Shown: in pieces, positions 43,563 through 54,116 of the stretch
Position numbering within the stretch: position 1 is the first letter of the stretch
How the letters are laid out: each line of letters begins with the position of its first letter
NCBI GenBank assembly: GCA_037952775.1
Contig: JBANAY010000003.1
Coordinates: 23,374,001-23,438,000, forward strand
DNA: 64,000 nt
From: Clonostachys chloroleuca
Taxonomy: Eukaryota > Ascomycota > Sordariomycetes > Hypocreales > Bionectriaceae
Direction: 5' to 3'
Program-made: the position numbers and the translations under genes
The notes under the pieces: model-generated
Database searches by the model: none
Seen by the model: the letters and a program-made list of their open reading frames with translations, nothing else
Told to the model about the DNA's origin: nothing

Positions 43563-44264
43563 TTAGGTTTCGCTGGTAGTGTTCTCCGCAATAAGCGCCA
43601 GGAACTCTGCTAGATTATTTATTCCCATAGCTTGAGTATATTTAGTATAGCTTCTGCCTATAACTTTGTGGTTAGGATTAGCTCCCAGTTTTATTAACTT
43701 CTCTATGCTTTGTGCTGCAACAACTTCCGGCTTTCCACCCAATGTGAAGAATATCGGGGTCGCACCGGATAGATCCTCAACGTTGGGATCGAGGTTATGA
43801 TTGATAACGAGTTCTTCTATATTATCGAGATGGCCGCGATAAGCTGCACTGTGAAGTATATTGGAGGTACCGCGCGAGTCTACGCGATATCCGTTCGAAA
43901 GGAGCCAGGCCACTAGGTGAGATTGATTAAAGAAGCCGGTGATACTGAGTGCTTGTGCGGCCTCTGCGGAGTCCAGGTTCCCGAGAAGAGCTATAGTCAG
44001 GGCCAGGTTCCCAGAACAGGCTGCGTAGTTCAGAGAAGTGAGCTCAAGTCCTATCTCTTGAGTCCCTTCAAATACTGGACCAGTGGCGTCTTGTGTGAAA
44101 CATAATACAGGACAGATCCATGAAGAAACTTGGATGATGTGCTTCTGCTGACTGTAGAAATAGAGCATCTTAAGTGTTATGTTGAATTGTTGAAGAAGAG
44201 GTGTGATAGAGACTGTGTTGATATGGAACCCCATGCACTGAAAGTATGGCATATCGCTGCGCAC
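43563..44264 (-). CDS. Ankyrin-repeat protein
   Basis: 233 codons. From about residue 70 it contains degenerate ankyrin repeats: LNYAACSGNLALTIALLGN, SHLVAWLLSNGYRVDSRGTS, NILHSAAYRGHLDNIEELVI with NHNLDPNVEDLSG, and SIEKLIKLGANPNHKV. These are protein-interaction repeats; the partner is unknown. The first 60 residues look unrelated and the start could be internal. No stops. Confidence 0.7.
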   Translation of the reverse strand: MRSDMPYFQCMGFHINTVSITPLLQQFNITLKMLYFYSQQKHIIQVSSWICPVLCFTQDATGPVFEGTQEIGLELTSLNYAACSGNLALTIALLGNLDSAEAAQALSITGFFNQSHLVAWLLSNGYRVDSRGTSNILHSAAYRGHLDNIEELVINHNLDPNVEDLSGATPIFFTLGGKPEVVAAQSIEKLIKLGANPNHKVIGRSYTKYTQAMGINNLAEFLALIAENTTSET

Positions 44265-45069
44265 GATTATACACGTATAGTAATCCTATGAAATAGATTA
44301 GTACAGGCAACTTTTCCAGGAAGGAGATATCTAACCATAGTCCGCGGCATGTAGTGCTATGAAAGATGAATTCTGATGTCTGGTCTGAAGTGAGAAGGCG
44401 ATACCTTATATAGTTCTCTTTGGGGGAGTTGCCTTATAACAGCTTAATCAGTATAGAGCTGTGTCGCAGTTATGCTTTTCTTATCACGGCTAATACGTGT
44501 TGTGCCAAATAGAGCTACTGCTAAAAAGAGTCTCAGCCGTGTTTCCAGCTTTAATTTCCTGCTACTTGTATTCCTTTGGTGTCTATCCAAAACACCTACA
44601 TAGACCTCTAGAAGAAGCAATCTTTTTATAACCTGAATTCAATCTTATATAGCCTTATTATCGGCATGAAAGTATACCATTTTAACGTTACTACGCAGCA
44701 GTTTGCCGTATATGCCTTTGAACTAGCTACTGGATAGTATATATATTAGGAAAATAAAGAGCGAAGTTGAAACGCTCATTATGTCTAATTTACTCGTCCG
44801 TCCAGACAATTAATCGTCTAAGTAATCTGCCCGCTGTCCCAACAGAGTCTTCCACATTAGTCCCCCATGGCATCTAAGTCCTCCAACCTCCTTTCCGAGA
44901 CCATCTTATAAGGGCCTGGGTCGAGATACTTCCCGGCGATCTTTAAATAAGCCTTATGCTGCTCCCTAGGCTTATTCCAGAGTTAGTAAAACAACTTATT
45001 GTATGTGGTATAAGGGGACCCTACTAGGTAAACTATATCCCATGAGGGAAATATTGGCGAGGCTGCCAG
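44265..45069. other. Intergenic, no gene recognised
   Basis: No frame with recognisable features. The right end adjoins the ABC-transporter remnant. Confidence 0.4.
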
Positions 45070-45233
45070 GTTAATCAAGATCGCCTGGCTGCTGCTCTGC
45101 TAAATGCGACCTCCAGGCCTTCGCGTAGTATGAACCCTTGGCAAGAAGCTCCTCGTGTGTGCCGCGCTCGATAACTTGACCATTTCCCAGCGCAATAATC
45201 TCATCTGCATTTCGGACATTGGATAGCCGATAA
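45070..45233 (-). pseudogene. Orphan last exon of an ABC transporter
   Basis: After an acceptor-like CTTCCAG the minus strand encodes YRLSNVRNADEIIALGNGQV, then ERGTHEELLAKGSYYAKAW and a stop at 45070. This is the end of an ABCB/MDR-type nucleotide-binding domain (H-loop region, then D-x-I-x-x-L-x-x-G-x-x-x-E-x-G-T-H-E-E-L-L). The H-loop His of the usual A-H-R-L-S is Tyr here, which a CAT/CAC to TAT/TAC change explains. Walker A, Q-loop, signature motif and Walker B are not nearby, so only about 55 residues survive. Confidence 0.8.
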
Positions 45234-45372
45234 CTGGAAGAATAAAGGTTAGAACCACGTCTACGCAGGGGCCAATTTGCGGATTGAATTTTTAGTTTAT
45301 ATTTTATTTCTTAACAGTAAGATCTGAAGTACATGAGGTATATTAAAGCGATAATATAAAGAAGTCAACCTT

Positions 45373-47762
45373 CTAACTGATTCTATCTTCTTCTTCTCCT
45401 AGATGGCTGACTTGCTCATTCGAGTTAACATCTGGCACGGGTATATCACTGTCGTCAGATAATGTGAATTGTCCAGCAGAAGCTAGTGAGCTTGATGTTT
45501 GTTGGTTTATAGATCTCGCTGTATTTGGGTCTATAGCTTCCACTGAATTTGAGTCTACAGCTCCCTCCGGATTTGAGTCTACAGCTCCCGCTGGATTTGA
45601 GTCTATAGCTCCCGCTGGATTTGAGTCTATAGCTCCCGCTGGATTTGATATGTCTGCTATAAGATGACTGACTCGCTTATTCGAGTTAACATCTGGCAAG
45701 GCATTATAATCGTTAGAGAATGTCTGTGCAGCGGAAGCTTGTTCTGTGGCCTTATATCCGAGGCCTGCTGCAAATTGAGGGATTGGGCTCGATATTGCTA
45801 TAGGATAGTGTTGCAGCTCCCCTTCGACGTTGGTGAAATCTACCATACTTATTGTATGGTTTATATGTGGTATGTCCTGTCCGGCTTCAATTCTAGGGAA
45901 CTGAAGAGGCATGGAGGGTGTGCCGATGGTTTGGACTTGGGACTGTACCTGTTCTAGGTTTGTAGTACTAACGCCTGCAGTGCTTTCTATTGCAGAAGTA
46001 TGATGGGCGGTATCTGGTTGAGCGTGGTAAGACACCTGGTTGCCACCAATGTCTGAAAGCCTATGAGTGGCTTGTTGTTGTGTGCTCGAATCGATATCCA
46101 TTCCTTCAGCGTCTGTCTCAATATCTGTCTCAATATGGCCCCTTTTCGCAGGGTTAAGGACGTTGTGTGGCTCTATTCCTGATTCCCTTGCTCGCTTGTT
46201 TGCAACTCCTACACCTGTTTCTACAAGCTTTTTGAAATTATCACCAAAAAAAGCTACCAACATGTCATAAAGGACCCATGAAGGCGAGACCCCCGTACCC
46301 CTGCCCAAACATAGAGAAAAGTTAGGCATAAAACTGGTTTCCCTTAGCTGAAGAAAAGTTTTATTGGACGGTTTTCCGCTACGCCATCTTACTGGGAACT
46401 GCTGAGGGGCGTCGGAAGATGTATTCAAAGTCGGGTTTCCCGAAAGAGCTAATCTATCACTGATTTTCCGATTTCGATACCCTATCTTTAACACTGCCTG
46501 ATAAAGCTTGGCGAAATTTTCATTCCGTATGAAAGCTTCTATTCTATGGCCCTTTGTATTATGAAATGGGGCTTCTGAGCCAAGCATTGGGAAGTTCCTC
46601 AAAGCAACCAGCAGTAACGATATAAAGGCAACCAGGGCTGGGCGAGGATTGGCCCGAAAATCTCGGAACAAACCTTCTTTGACCTCCACTTTGGGGGTTG
46701 TCCACTGTTCCCGGTTTCCCTCTAACCGCTTGATCAGGTTTGGAGGTTCTTCTTGGTGCTTTGGTTTTTCTTTGGGAAGGAGATGTTTTTCTAATATTTT
46801 TAGTCCGATCGTGATATACCGTTTATTCTCGTGGAACGTGAGAGGAGAAGGTATAACAATATCGAAGGTAGTAATATTCCGATGAAGAAGTGCTCGGTAA
46901 TTTTCATTATGTATGTTGCAAAATATTTCTTTTGTTGTAATTAAATGACTGAGTTTCTGTTGATCGACTTTGCACCGTACTGGAGCCATGTATTGAAGCT
47001 CTCTTACTGTCTCCGGGTCAAGCACTGGTATTTGGCTCTCTAACCCTCGGAATATAGCTGTCCAAACCTTGTCTATGTGCCTCTAATAGTTCTCGAACGC
47101 TTCGTTATAGTGTGCCGCTAGATGTTTTGCGAAGTTACCGATTTGAATGTCTTCCCAGAGCCCAGGAAATCGAGTAACCCTTTGCATGGCTCTCCAGATG
47201 CCTGGCCGACCTTGTAACCTCTTTACATGCTGTTGCTTGCCTGTCGTTAATCTGTTCATCTATTTCTTCTCCTCCTTGATGTTATCTGAAAGTAAAAGGA
47301 CTCGTCGGAGAATGTCTCCATCAGAAAATTGGCCGGGCATTTCTATATGCATATCAGTCTTTGCCCCCAACTAATGAAGCCAATTTATATACCTTCTGGT
47401 AAGCAATAAATTCGGACAGTGCAAATAAACTCGGCTCCGAGTATTTCTTTGGCTTTGGCCAAATATTGCCTACCTACTAAGCAACCGATCTGGATAGAGT
47501 TATAATCAATTGGCTCTTGATTTGGTTGAAGTGTTTGCCGAAAGCGGGCCAGTGTGATCCCTATCGCTCTTAACATAGTGAGTATGACTTCTGGTGTCAT
47601 AATGCCCGTAATAGGAGCTCTCTTATTATTAAGAAATTCATTGAACTCAAGTACTGCGGCACTTGCTGAAAATGATGCCGGGTATTTGGCAAAACCATCC
47701 GAGGTCAATAGGCGAAGTGGCACCCGGACCACTCTATCTAGATAGTTGGTTAATGAGACCAT
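45373..47762 (-). pseudogene. DUF3723 protein (Starship-associated family), two in-frame TAG
   Basis: Exon 1 is 47762-47393 and exon 2 47342-45373, with a 50-bp intron (GTATAT..CTGAT..ATAG) that restores frame. Family hallmarks in order: IQIGCLVGRQYLAKAKEILG and CTVRIYCL (exon 1), then GIWRAMQRV, FPGLWEDIQIGNFAKHLAAH, DPETVRELQYMAP, KEIFCNIHNENYR, IPSPLTFHENKRYI and KILEKHLLP. Stops are TAG 47260 (where Trp or Gln fits) and TAG 47083. The C-terminal 250 residues are low complexity with an eight-residue repeat. DUF3723 is one of the recurrent cargo families of Starship elements; molecular function unknown. Confidence 0.85.
45541..45650 (-). repeat. 24-bp coding repeat in the DUF3723 C-terminus
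   Basis: Four to five units of GGATTTGAGTCTATAGCTCC-type sequence (period 24) encode SNPAGAID repeats on the minus strand, with decayed copies (SNPEGAVD, SNSVEAID, PNTARSIN) after them. Confidence 0.9.
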
Positions 47763-47992
47763 TTTTCAAATATAAGCGGCTAAATTGTTGTAAATAGTAT
47801 TTAATTAAACTATATATTATTAAGCGAAAGACTGGACAGAGTATATATATTCAATTCTTGTGGTTTTATTTAGATCTGCTGTCCTTAAGTTAAGGCCATC
47901 TCCTCATGCCTTATTTAAGCATCGGCCAGCGCTAAGGTCCACCTATAAAGCCAAAGCCTTATGTACAGCAGCAATGGACTGGTCGCTAATAG

Positions 47993-50436
47993 ATGAACAA
48001 AGCCAATTCAATAATTATGGTTTATCCGGAATCCTTCCTCCAGCTTCGCCTTAATGCCGATGGACTTCCTGGTATTTACATACAGGAACATCGACGGCCA
48101 TATAGGTACTTTGATGAGATGGGGAAAGCGAAGCCTAGGGGAATAACCGCAATCGGAGGCTGGATGAAGCGACAATTTCTTGCTGCTGGCATGGGTATTT
48201 TTAGCCAGGAACATTGCTCAATCGCAGTCGCTTCCCTAGGCCATAATATTGTGTTCGATTGTGAGCTCTATCTGCTCTCGGAAGATACTATTCCCCGGGT
48301 CCACGCTGGGCCAACTAAGGGCAATATTAGAGCTCACCTAGTGCAGCGTCAGCCAACGCCAATCCCTCAGTTTGCCTATCGCATCTATTGTAATATCTTC
48401 TCCCGATTTAGCGACGTGGTCCTGATATTTATATCTGATTTTGGCGGCATCGGCCCGGTAGTTGATTTTCTTTGTTATTGGATGCACTGTGCAATGGCTA
48501 CTGGCATTCCAAACTGTTCACGCGTGCTGCTTATCTATAACGGACGCCCGCCTGTCGAGGGGAAGACTTACCTGTTAATTATTGAAACCTTCGCCAGATC
48601 CGCTCAGGCAGCAGATCCGACCACTGGGTACAGCCTAGCAGTAATTAAGAAAATTGCCAACAGCTGCTTTCGAATATCTGATCTCAGCCTATAGTGTGAT
48701 ATTTTCCAATCGGTGAGGATGGAGCTAGATGATGCGTTTTCTTACTGCTGCTCTACTATGCTTGACTTCAAGGCTCCACACTATAAGGTATTACTTGAAG
48801 CAGCTATTTGCGAATTTATGGAGGATCCATCGAGGCGATTCGATTTTATTTCTGCTTCTAGGTCTGGATTTCCAGCGCCAGAAAGCTTCGGACAACGCAT
48901 TCTAGACTTTTTGACGCTTCTGGGTGCGAGTGAGAGGAATATTAAAGCACTTGTTTCAGCGCTAGTTCTAGATGCTTACCCTCTGTATATGCACAGTATG
49001 ATCCAGACTATATTACCCGACCCAGAGGCATGTGCTAACGTTTATAGGTTTCCCCCCAGCAGAAATTTTCTAAAGGAATTATTTTCAAATGATTAAGAAT
49101 TACGAACATACCTTGAACCTCCCAGGGTTGCTACAGAGTCTCAGGAGAAATTTTATCAATATCGCGGCGAGCAGGACCAGCGGCCAAACGAAGGCAGATG
49201 ATCACGAAGCTATTATGAGACACGCCAAGCTAGGCGTTATCAACAGCCTCCCAAGATCGTGTTCCTTTTGCATCATCAGAGAGCCTGTATATATGATCGA
49301 CTGTAATCATCGGTTTTGTGAGTCATGCGTTGTGCAGAAAGCACGCATTGACTTAGTGCGGTCGTCTACAATCAGCAAGTGTCCCATCTGCATGAGGCGG
49401 CTGTCAATGCCGATCGTTATACAGCCACCGACAGCAGGATCAAGGTACATCAGTATAGGTCCGGGTAATACTGATGAAATCTTCGGATTCCTTGAAAGAT
49501 TAAGTGGCAGTATTAACCTTCGCTCAATTAAGATGAGTAGCTACTTTGATATAGGTTCAGGGTCTGGAACAGGTATGTGAATATCCCTCGGGCTTTAGTT
49601 ATGTCGCTTAACCTATATAGGACTCTTTTTTATAATCGCCTTATTCCTTGAGCGCTGGGAACTTGCAGACTGTAAATATTACCTGAAAAACGTCAAACTG
49701 CTAAAATTTAAAAAGGGTGTTATAATGTTTGGCAAACATTTAACTTGGAGCCTAGACGATCCGGGCCAGGATAGTGGCGACAAAATACTTTTCAGTCTTG
49801 ATAAGAACAGGAAAAGGATATACTCAGAGTTAGTATTACTATTATTAAGTAGAACTCAGCTAACTATCTACTAGAGGGCAACGGCATATTGATGTTGACA
49901 TCCAGGGAGCTAGAGTGCCTGAGCAAATAAGTATACTAGCTAGTCAGCTACTGGCAGCTTTGTTCTATATAGAACTTGCATCGGTACCTATGTTTTACTC
50001 TCTAATAGAGAGGTGTCTAGTAAACATTCGTTGCTGATTGCCTCCAGGGAATAGGCTGCGAGAGCTATGTTTCAAGCTCTATAGACAGAACACTCAGTTA
50101 TATTATTGTGGTGGAGAGGATAGATTCACGTAAACCTGTCTCTTCACCAAGGAACTTCTTAATAGGATTAACCAGAATGAACCATTTTACAGACAGATTG
50201 TTATTGAAGCGCTATCAAGGAGCACACATCTTCAAGTGAAGATTAGCGGTACTGAAGGTGGCCAGTATTATATCAGCGGATGTCCTTATGAGTTAAGAAA
50301 GCTTGTAAGCGACTAAGGCCTAGATAGATCCTTTGGTTGGGGTTCTTATAAACAAGCTCTTGTATCTGCAAAAGTCATATACGAGGTAAGAACAAATGAT
50401 ACAGAAAAGTTGATAGATTTGCTTCGGAAGTATTAA
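47993..50436 (+). pseudogene. RING-finger patatin-like phospholipase, heavily mutated
   Basis: The first frame (47993-49096, with TAG at 48692) covers the N-terminal region of fungal patatin-like proteins (DVVLIFISDFGGIGPVVDFL). A one-base shift near 49082 leads to a C3HC4-like RING (CSFCIIREPVYMIDCNHRFC, ESCV, KCPICMRR) and then the patatin start: IQPPTAGSRYISIGPGN where the family has a D-G-G-G-x-R loop. YFDIGSGSGTG joins across a GTATGT..CTTAACC..ATATAG intron to LFFIIALFLERW. The GxSxG nucleophile appears replaced. Downstream pieces still match (LLAALFYIELASVP, QYYISGCPYELRKL, DRSFGWG) with TAA at 50131 and 50314. In family members the latter site is often Gln. A Starship cargo family. 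Confidence 0.8.
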
Positions 50437-50709
50437 TATAATGAAATTTTAGGCTTAGGCTTATGGAGAAAAATGTTGTAGTGATGCGAGTTATGTAAGC
50501 CTGGTAAGATGCTATGATATTATTGATAGCTTAAAAATACAGATGGAAGAATTATACTATAGCTATGAGAGAAGCCCTATAATTTCCAACTTTTGCTGAT
50601 TTGAGAGACGGTGCTGCGTTGATTGACTGGCTAAAGATGCTTTTGGAGCGCATGGTGAACTGCTACTTTGCGAACCCGGGGAGTGTGAGGTTAAGTCGTT
50701 GTCTGAGCT

Positions 50710-51081
50710 CTAAGTGTATTCGGGTGAGCGCGTAGAGCGCTGTGGAGCATGGCTGCACTGATAAGAGGAAGACTCTTCCGGAAAGTCGACTGGCGTCAGC
50801 AGACGCGTATCTGAGCCTGGGCTTGTTTGGACTTTGCGTAATAGCTCTGGTCGTGATTGATAGCCCCTGAAATCTCTATCTTCGGAGCGAACTATAATAA
50901 TGGCATCCAAGCTATAAAGCCGATTCAATGTATTGAGCTTTTTGCAGATACTATCTATATGATTTTTTATTCCCTGCAAGGGCTGCTTATTCCTCTCCGT
51001 ACGAACTCGAGGTTTGTCTGAGGCAGAGGCTTTTCGTTTGGGTAGCCTCTTGGCATTACCCTGAACAGAGACCTGAGCCAT
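50710..51081 (-). CDS. Small basic protein, MADS-like (tentative)
   Basis: It starts at ATG 51081 (MAQVSVQGNAKRLPKRKASA). A longer in-frame start at 51165 would add a hydrophobic leader that looks untranslated. The core LQGIKNHIDSICKKLNTLNR, LYSLDAIIIVRSEDRDFRGY resembles the helix and first strand of small fungal MADS-like proteins and is comparable to the gene at 57607. The C-terminus is Ser/Pro-rich. It could bind DNA; this is inferred by pattern only. Confidence 0.45.
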   Translation of the reverse strand: MAQVSVQGNAKRLPKRKASASDKPRVRTERNKQPLQGIKNHIDSICKKLNTLNRLYSLDAIIIVRSEDRDFRGYQSRPELLRKVQTSPGSDTRLLTPVDFPEESSSYQCSHAPQRSTRSPEYT

Positions 51082-51576
51082 CGCTAAAGCCACAAAGGAG
51101 GGAAAACAATCGATGCACAAAGGAGACTCAAGGGAGAGGAGATAGAAAGAGAGTGGAAGTGACATAAAGAGAGGAGACGCAAGGAAAGACCTAAGGAGAT
51201 GAGATTAAGGAGGATGTAAGGAAAAAACCCAAGGAAATGATACAAGGAAAAAAACCAAAGGATCGATGATTAGCTTTGTTTCAATTTTGAGTCCATAGTA
51301 TAACTTTAAATAAAGGATTAAGCGCTGGTTGCTTGCATGCCCTCCTTGACCCCATAAAATTTTAAGCGCTGTTGACTAGGTATTCCTGCCCATGGCCCCC
51401 CCACCTACTATGCATAAGGCATCGGCGCCGCGCGCGTAAACTCTTTATATATGTGGTCCTCTTCGCGCCTAGGAAATCCTTAATTTAGGGGTTCTAAATT
51501 AAGTATTATTCCGAATTATTTATGCTTGTACGCGTGTATCTTTCTCTGTTCCACTACCCAGCGCCAAATCTCCATC

Positions 51577-53587
51577 ATGGACAGTACGTTCTGGTACCTT
51601 GCTGCTTTCTGTGGCATTTTTGTTATTTCATTTTGCCTATGGGCACTGAAGTTTCTGCTTTCCAACTTCAGAAATCAGTTTGTTCGATATGTTAAATACC
51701 CTTTGCTGATCAGTCGTTGCTATTACTGGGATAGTATTACGCGTCTGGAGGGGATATTTCTCGTACTCTTTTTATCCTTGAATATGGTAATGGTATTTTC
51801 TCTATTTGCACTATTGGATTGGAGATAAGTCGAGAGAAGGTCTGCGTTTGCGGCCGGTATTAATCTGATTCCCCTATGCCTTGGTGGGCGTATGGGCCCC
51901 GTGGTCGAGGCCTTCAACATACACAGAAGTATATATTTATTATTCTACTATTGGATCGGTAGAATGGCTGTTATTGAGGGTATTATTCATGTAATTATTA
52001 CACTCTCCCTGAGGCCGGTGGATCAAGATACTATAAACTCTGGCTGGGTGGTATGCCTTTTATTCCTTTCTCTGTATTCGAGTATTGACTGATTGCTAGA
52101 CTTTTGCAACGATGCTGGCAAGCGGTCTATTGTCTATCTGCGTGCTCAGGATCTGGCTTTGTGGCTGGTTTCTTCCAAGCCACCGTATAATGATATTAGG
52201 AGTGCTTGCTGCTATGTTATGGCATGTCGTATGCGTTTCTAACTTTCCTGCTCAGGTATTGGTTGGATCTGGCGTTGGATTATGGGCTGTTTACATAGCT
52301 TATCGCCTCTATAAGACATGGATCAGAGGTTCCTCTGCTAAGATTATCGACATCCGCGGGGATCCAACGATGGTCAGAATTGATGTTATACTTAACAACC
52401 CTTCTAGGATTCGTCCTGGCCAATACTTCAATATCTTTTTTTCAGGAAGTCTTACCAAGTATCTCCATAGTCACTCCTCTGTTGTATTTTGGCATCTCCC
52501 GGATGTGGAACATCCTTGCAGATAAGTTTCGAATATCTCGTTCTTACTTTCCCGGGAAGGGGACTATACCACAGCACTCTCAAGGATAGCGATGGAACAG
52601 AGTGTCCGCCTCGAAGGGCCCTTCGGAAAGAATCTTCACCTGAAAGACTTTGAGAATGTGATACTTGCTGCTAAAGGAATCGGTATTGCTGGTATTCTTC
52701 CCTTGGCGCTGGAGCTTGTGGAAAGAAAGAGGTACGACGAAAAGATCAAAGATAGAATTCAGGTGATTGCTAAGCAACAAGAGCAGTTACGAATAGGAGC
52801 AGAAGCTGGAACTAATGATCCCAATCGAAATTTGGAACTGCGAGTAAAGTTACAAGAGGAGAAGATATTGCTTCTCAAACAACCACTATTCCTTGATGGA
52901 ACAAAAAAATTAATCGTCTTTTGGTCCCTCGAACTGAACTCTCAAATGGATATAGTGAAGGATCAGCTTTCCGCTTTGCAGGACCTGGATCCTGAGAATG
53001 TAAGATACCCACCTACGCTGTGCAACTGTAACTAACAGTGGCAGAAACTTTTGGTTGTATGGTGCGGTTATCCGTTCCTTAGAGGTGCTTCTGGGACTGC
53101 GATTAATGGGGTCTGTCCACCCGTGAGGATATACTTTCCTTAAAACACCACTAATACAACAGCCGGTGCAAATTCGAATATTCTATCTACTTCTGTTCAA
53201 TCTGATAGCTCAAATCCTGCGCCTGATCTATTCAAAACCTCTCTATTTTGGAGATGCTTGGAACCTTCCAACCAGCGTCAGCCTTTTGATAATATGATTA
53301 CATCGAAGATACGAGAGGAAAGAAGAAAACTACACGGATCTATGATTGTTACCAGTAAGCTCTATCAACTGGCGAATTAAAACAATTACTTACATACTCT
53401 AGCTTGTGGTACACCTATGTTTACCAATCAAATCCGCCAGGGTGTTTTAGAGAGTATAGATAATGTACCTATCGAGTTTGCTGAGACAGAATTTAGGCCA
53501 GTAGGCTTTAGGAGAGGAAGGGAGCAGTATGAAACCGCGATCCAACTGAGACCCTTGCAGAAGGCTATAACTGAAACCACTGTTTAA
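51577..53587 (+). pseudogene. Ferric reductase-like (FRE) protein, three in-frame TAA
   Basis: Four exons keep frame: 51577-52050, 52100-52999, 53039-53354 and 53403-53587. N-terminal membrane helices include WYLAAFCGIFVISFCLWAL and VFSLFALLDW. A haem-region helix reads NIHRSIYLLFYYWIGRMAVI followed by EGIIHVIITL. The FAD-binding part has SRIRPGQYFNIFF and SHSSVVFWHLP; the NADPH part has VRLEGPFGKNLHL, VILAAKGIGIAGILPLA and, at the end, CGTPMFTNQIRQGVLE and FAETEFRPVG. Stops are TAA 51826, 52523 and 53141, each explained by CAA. Ferric reductases move electrons across membranes to Fe(III); this copy cannot be full length. Recurrent Starship cargo family. Confidence 0.85.
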
Positions 53588-54116
53588 CTGTATGTCTGTA
53601 CTTAAAGTAGGTATATAAAAAGGACTAGGGCTCCCTATAATACTAGTTTAAGAATAGACTAAATATATATAATATCTAGAGTAATAGAACCTAAAGTATT
53701 AATATTAGACTAATAATAGTAGTAAGATTCTTTTTAGATATATATATTCTGATATTAATTATTAGCTGGATATAGAGAATTAAGTATATATATATATATA
53801 TAAAATGATATTTTAAAGGCTTAATTAAAGATCTTTAAAAAACGATTATAATATTTCTAATCAGAATCTTTACTAGAATATCTAATTAAGATTCTAAATA
53901 GAGTCTCTAATTAGAATTCTAAATAAAATCTTAAATTAGAACTTCTTTATTTTAGGAATAATATTTAGACTTTAGGAATCTAGAGAAAGATATAAAGAAT
54001 CTATCTCTCTCAACATAGAGTAGAGTAAACACTTCAACCAATTCAAACAAACTACAAGCTTATACAAGTTACACACACTATACCACCAAACTCTAAGACT
54101 ACTCGGATTATTCATT
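53588..54116. other. Extremely AT-rich block
   Basis: From about 53640 to 53990 the sequence is dominated by TATA, AATT and TCTAATTAGAATTCTAAAT-type runs, with near-repeats of TCTAATTA(A/G)AATTCTAAAT. No coding signal. The right end holds an A/C-rich leader for the next gene. Confidence 0.8.
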
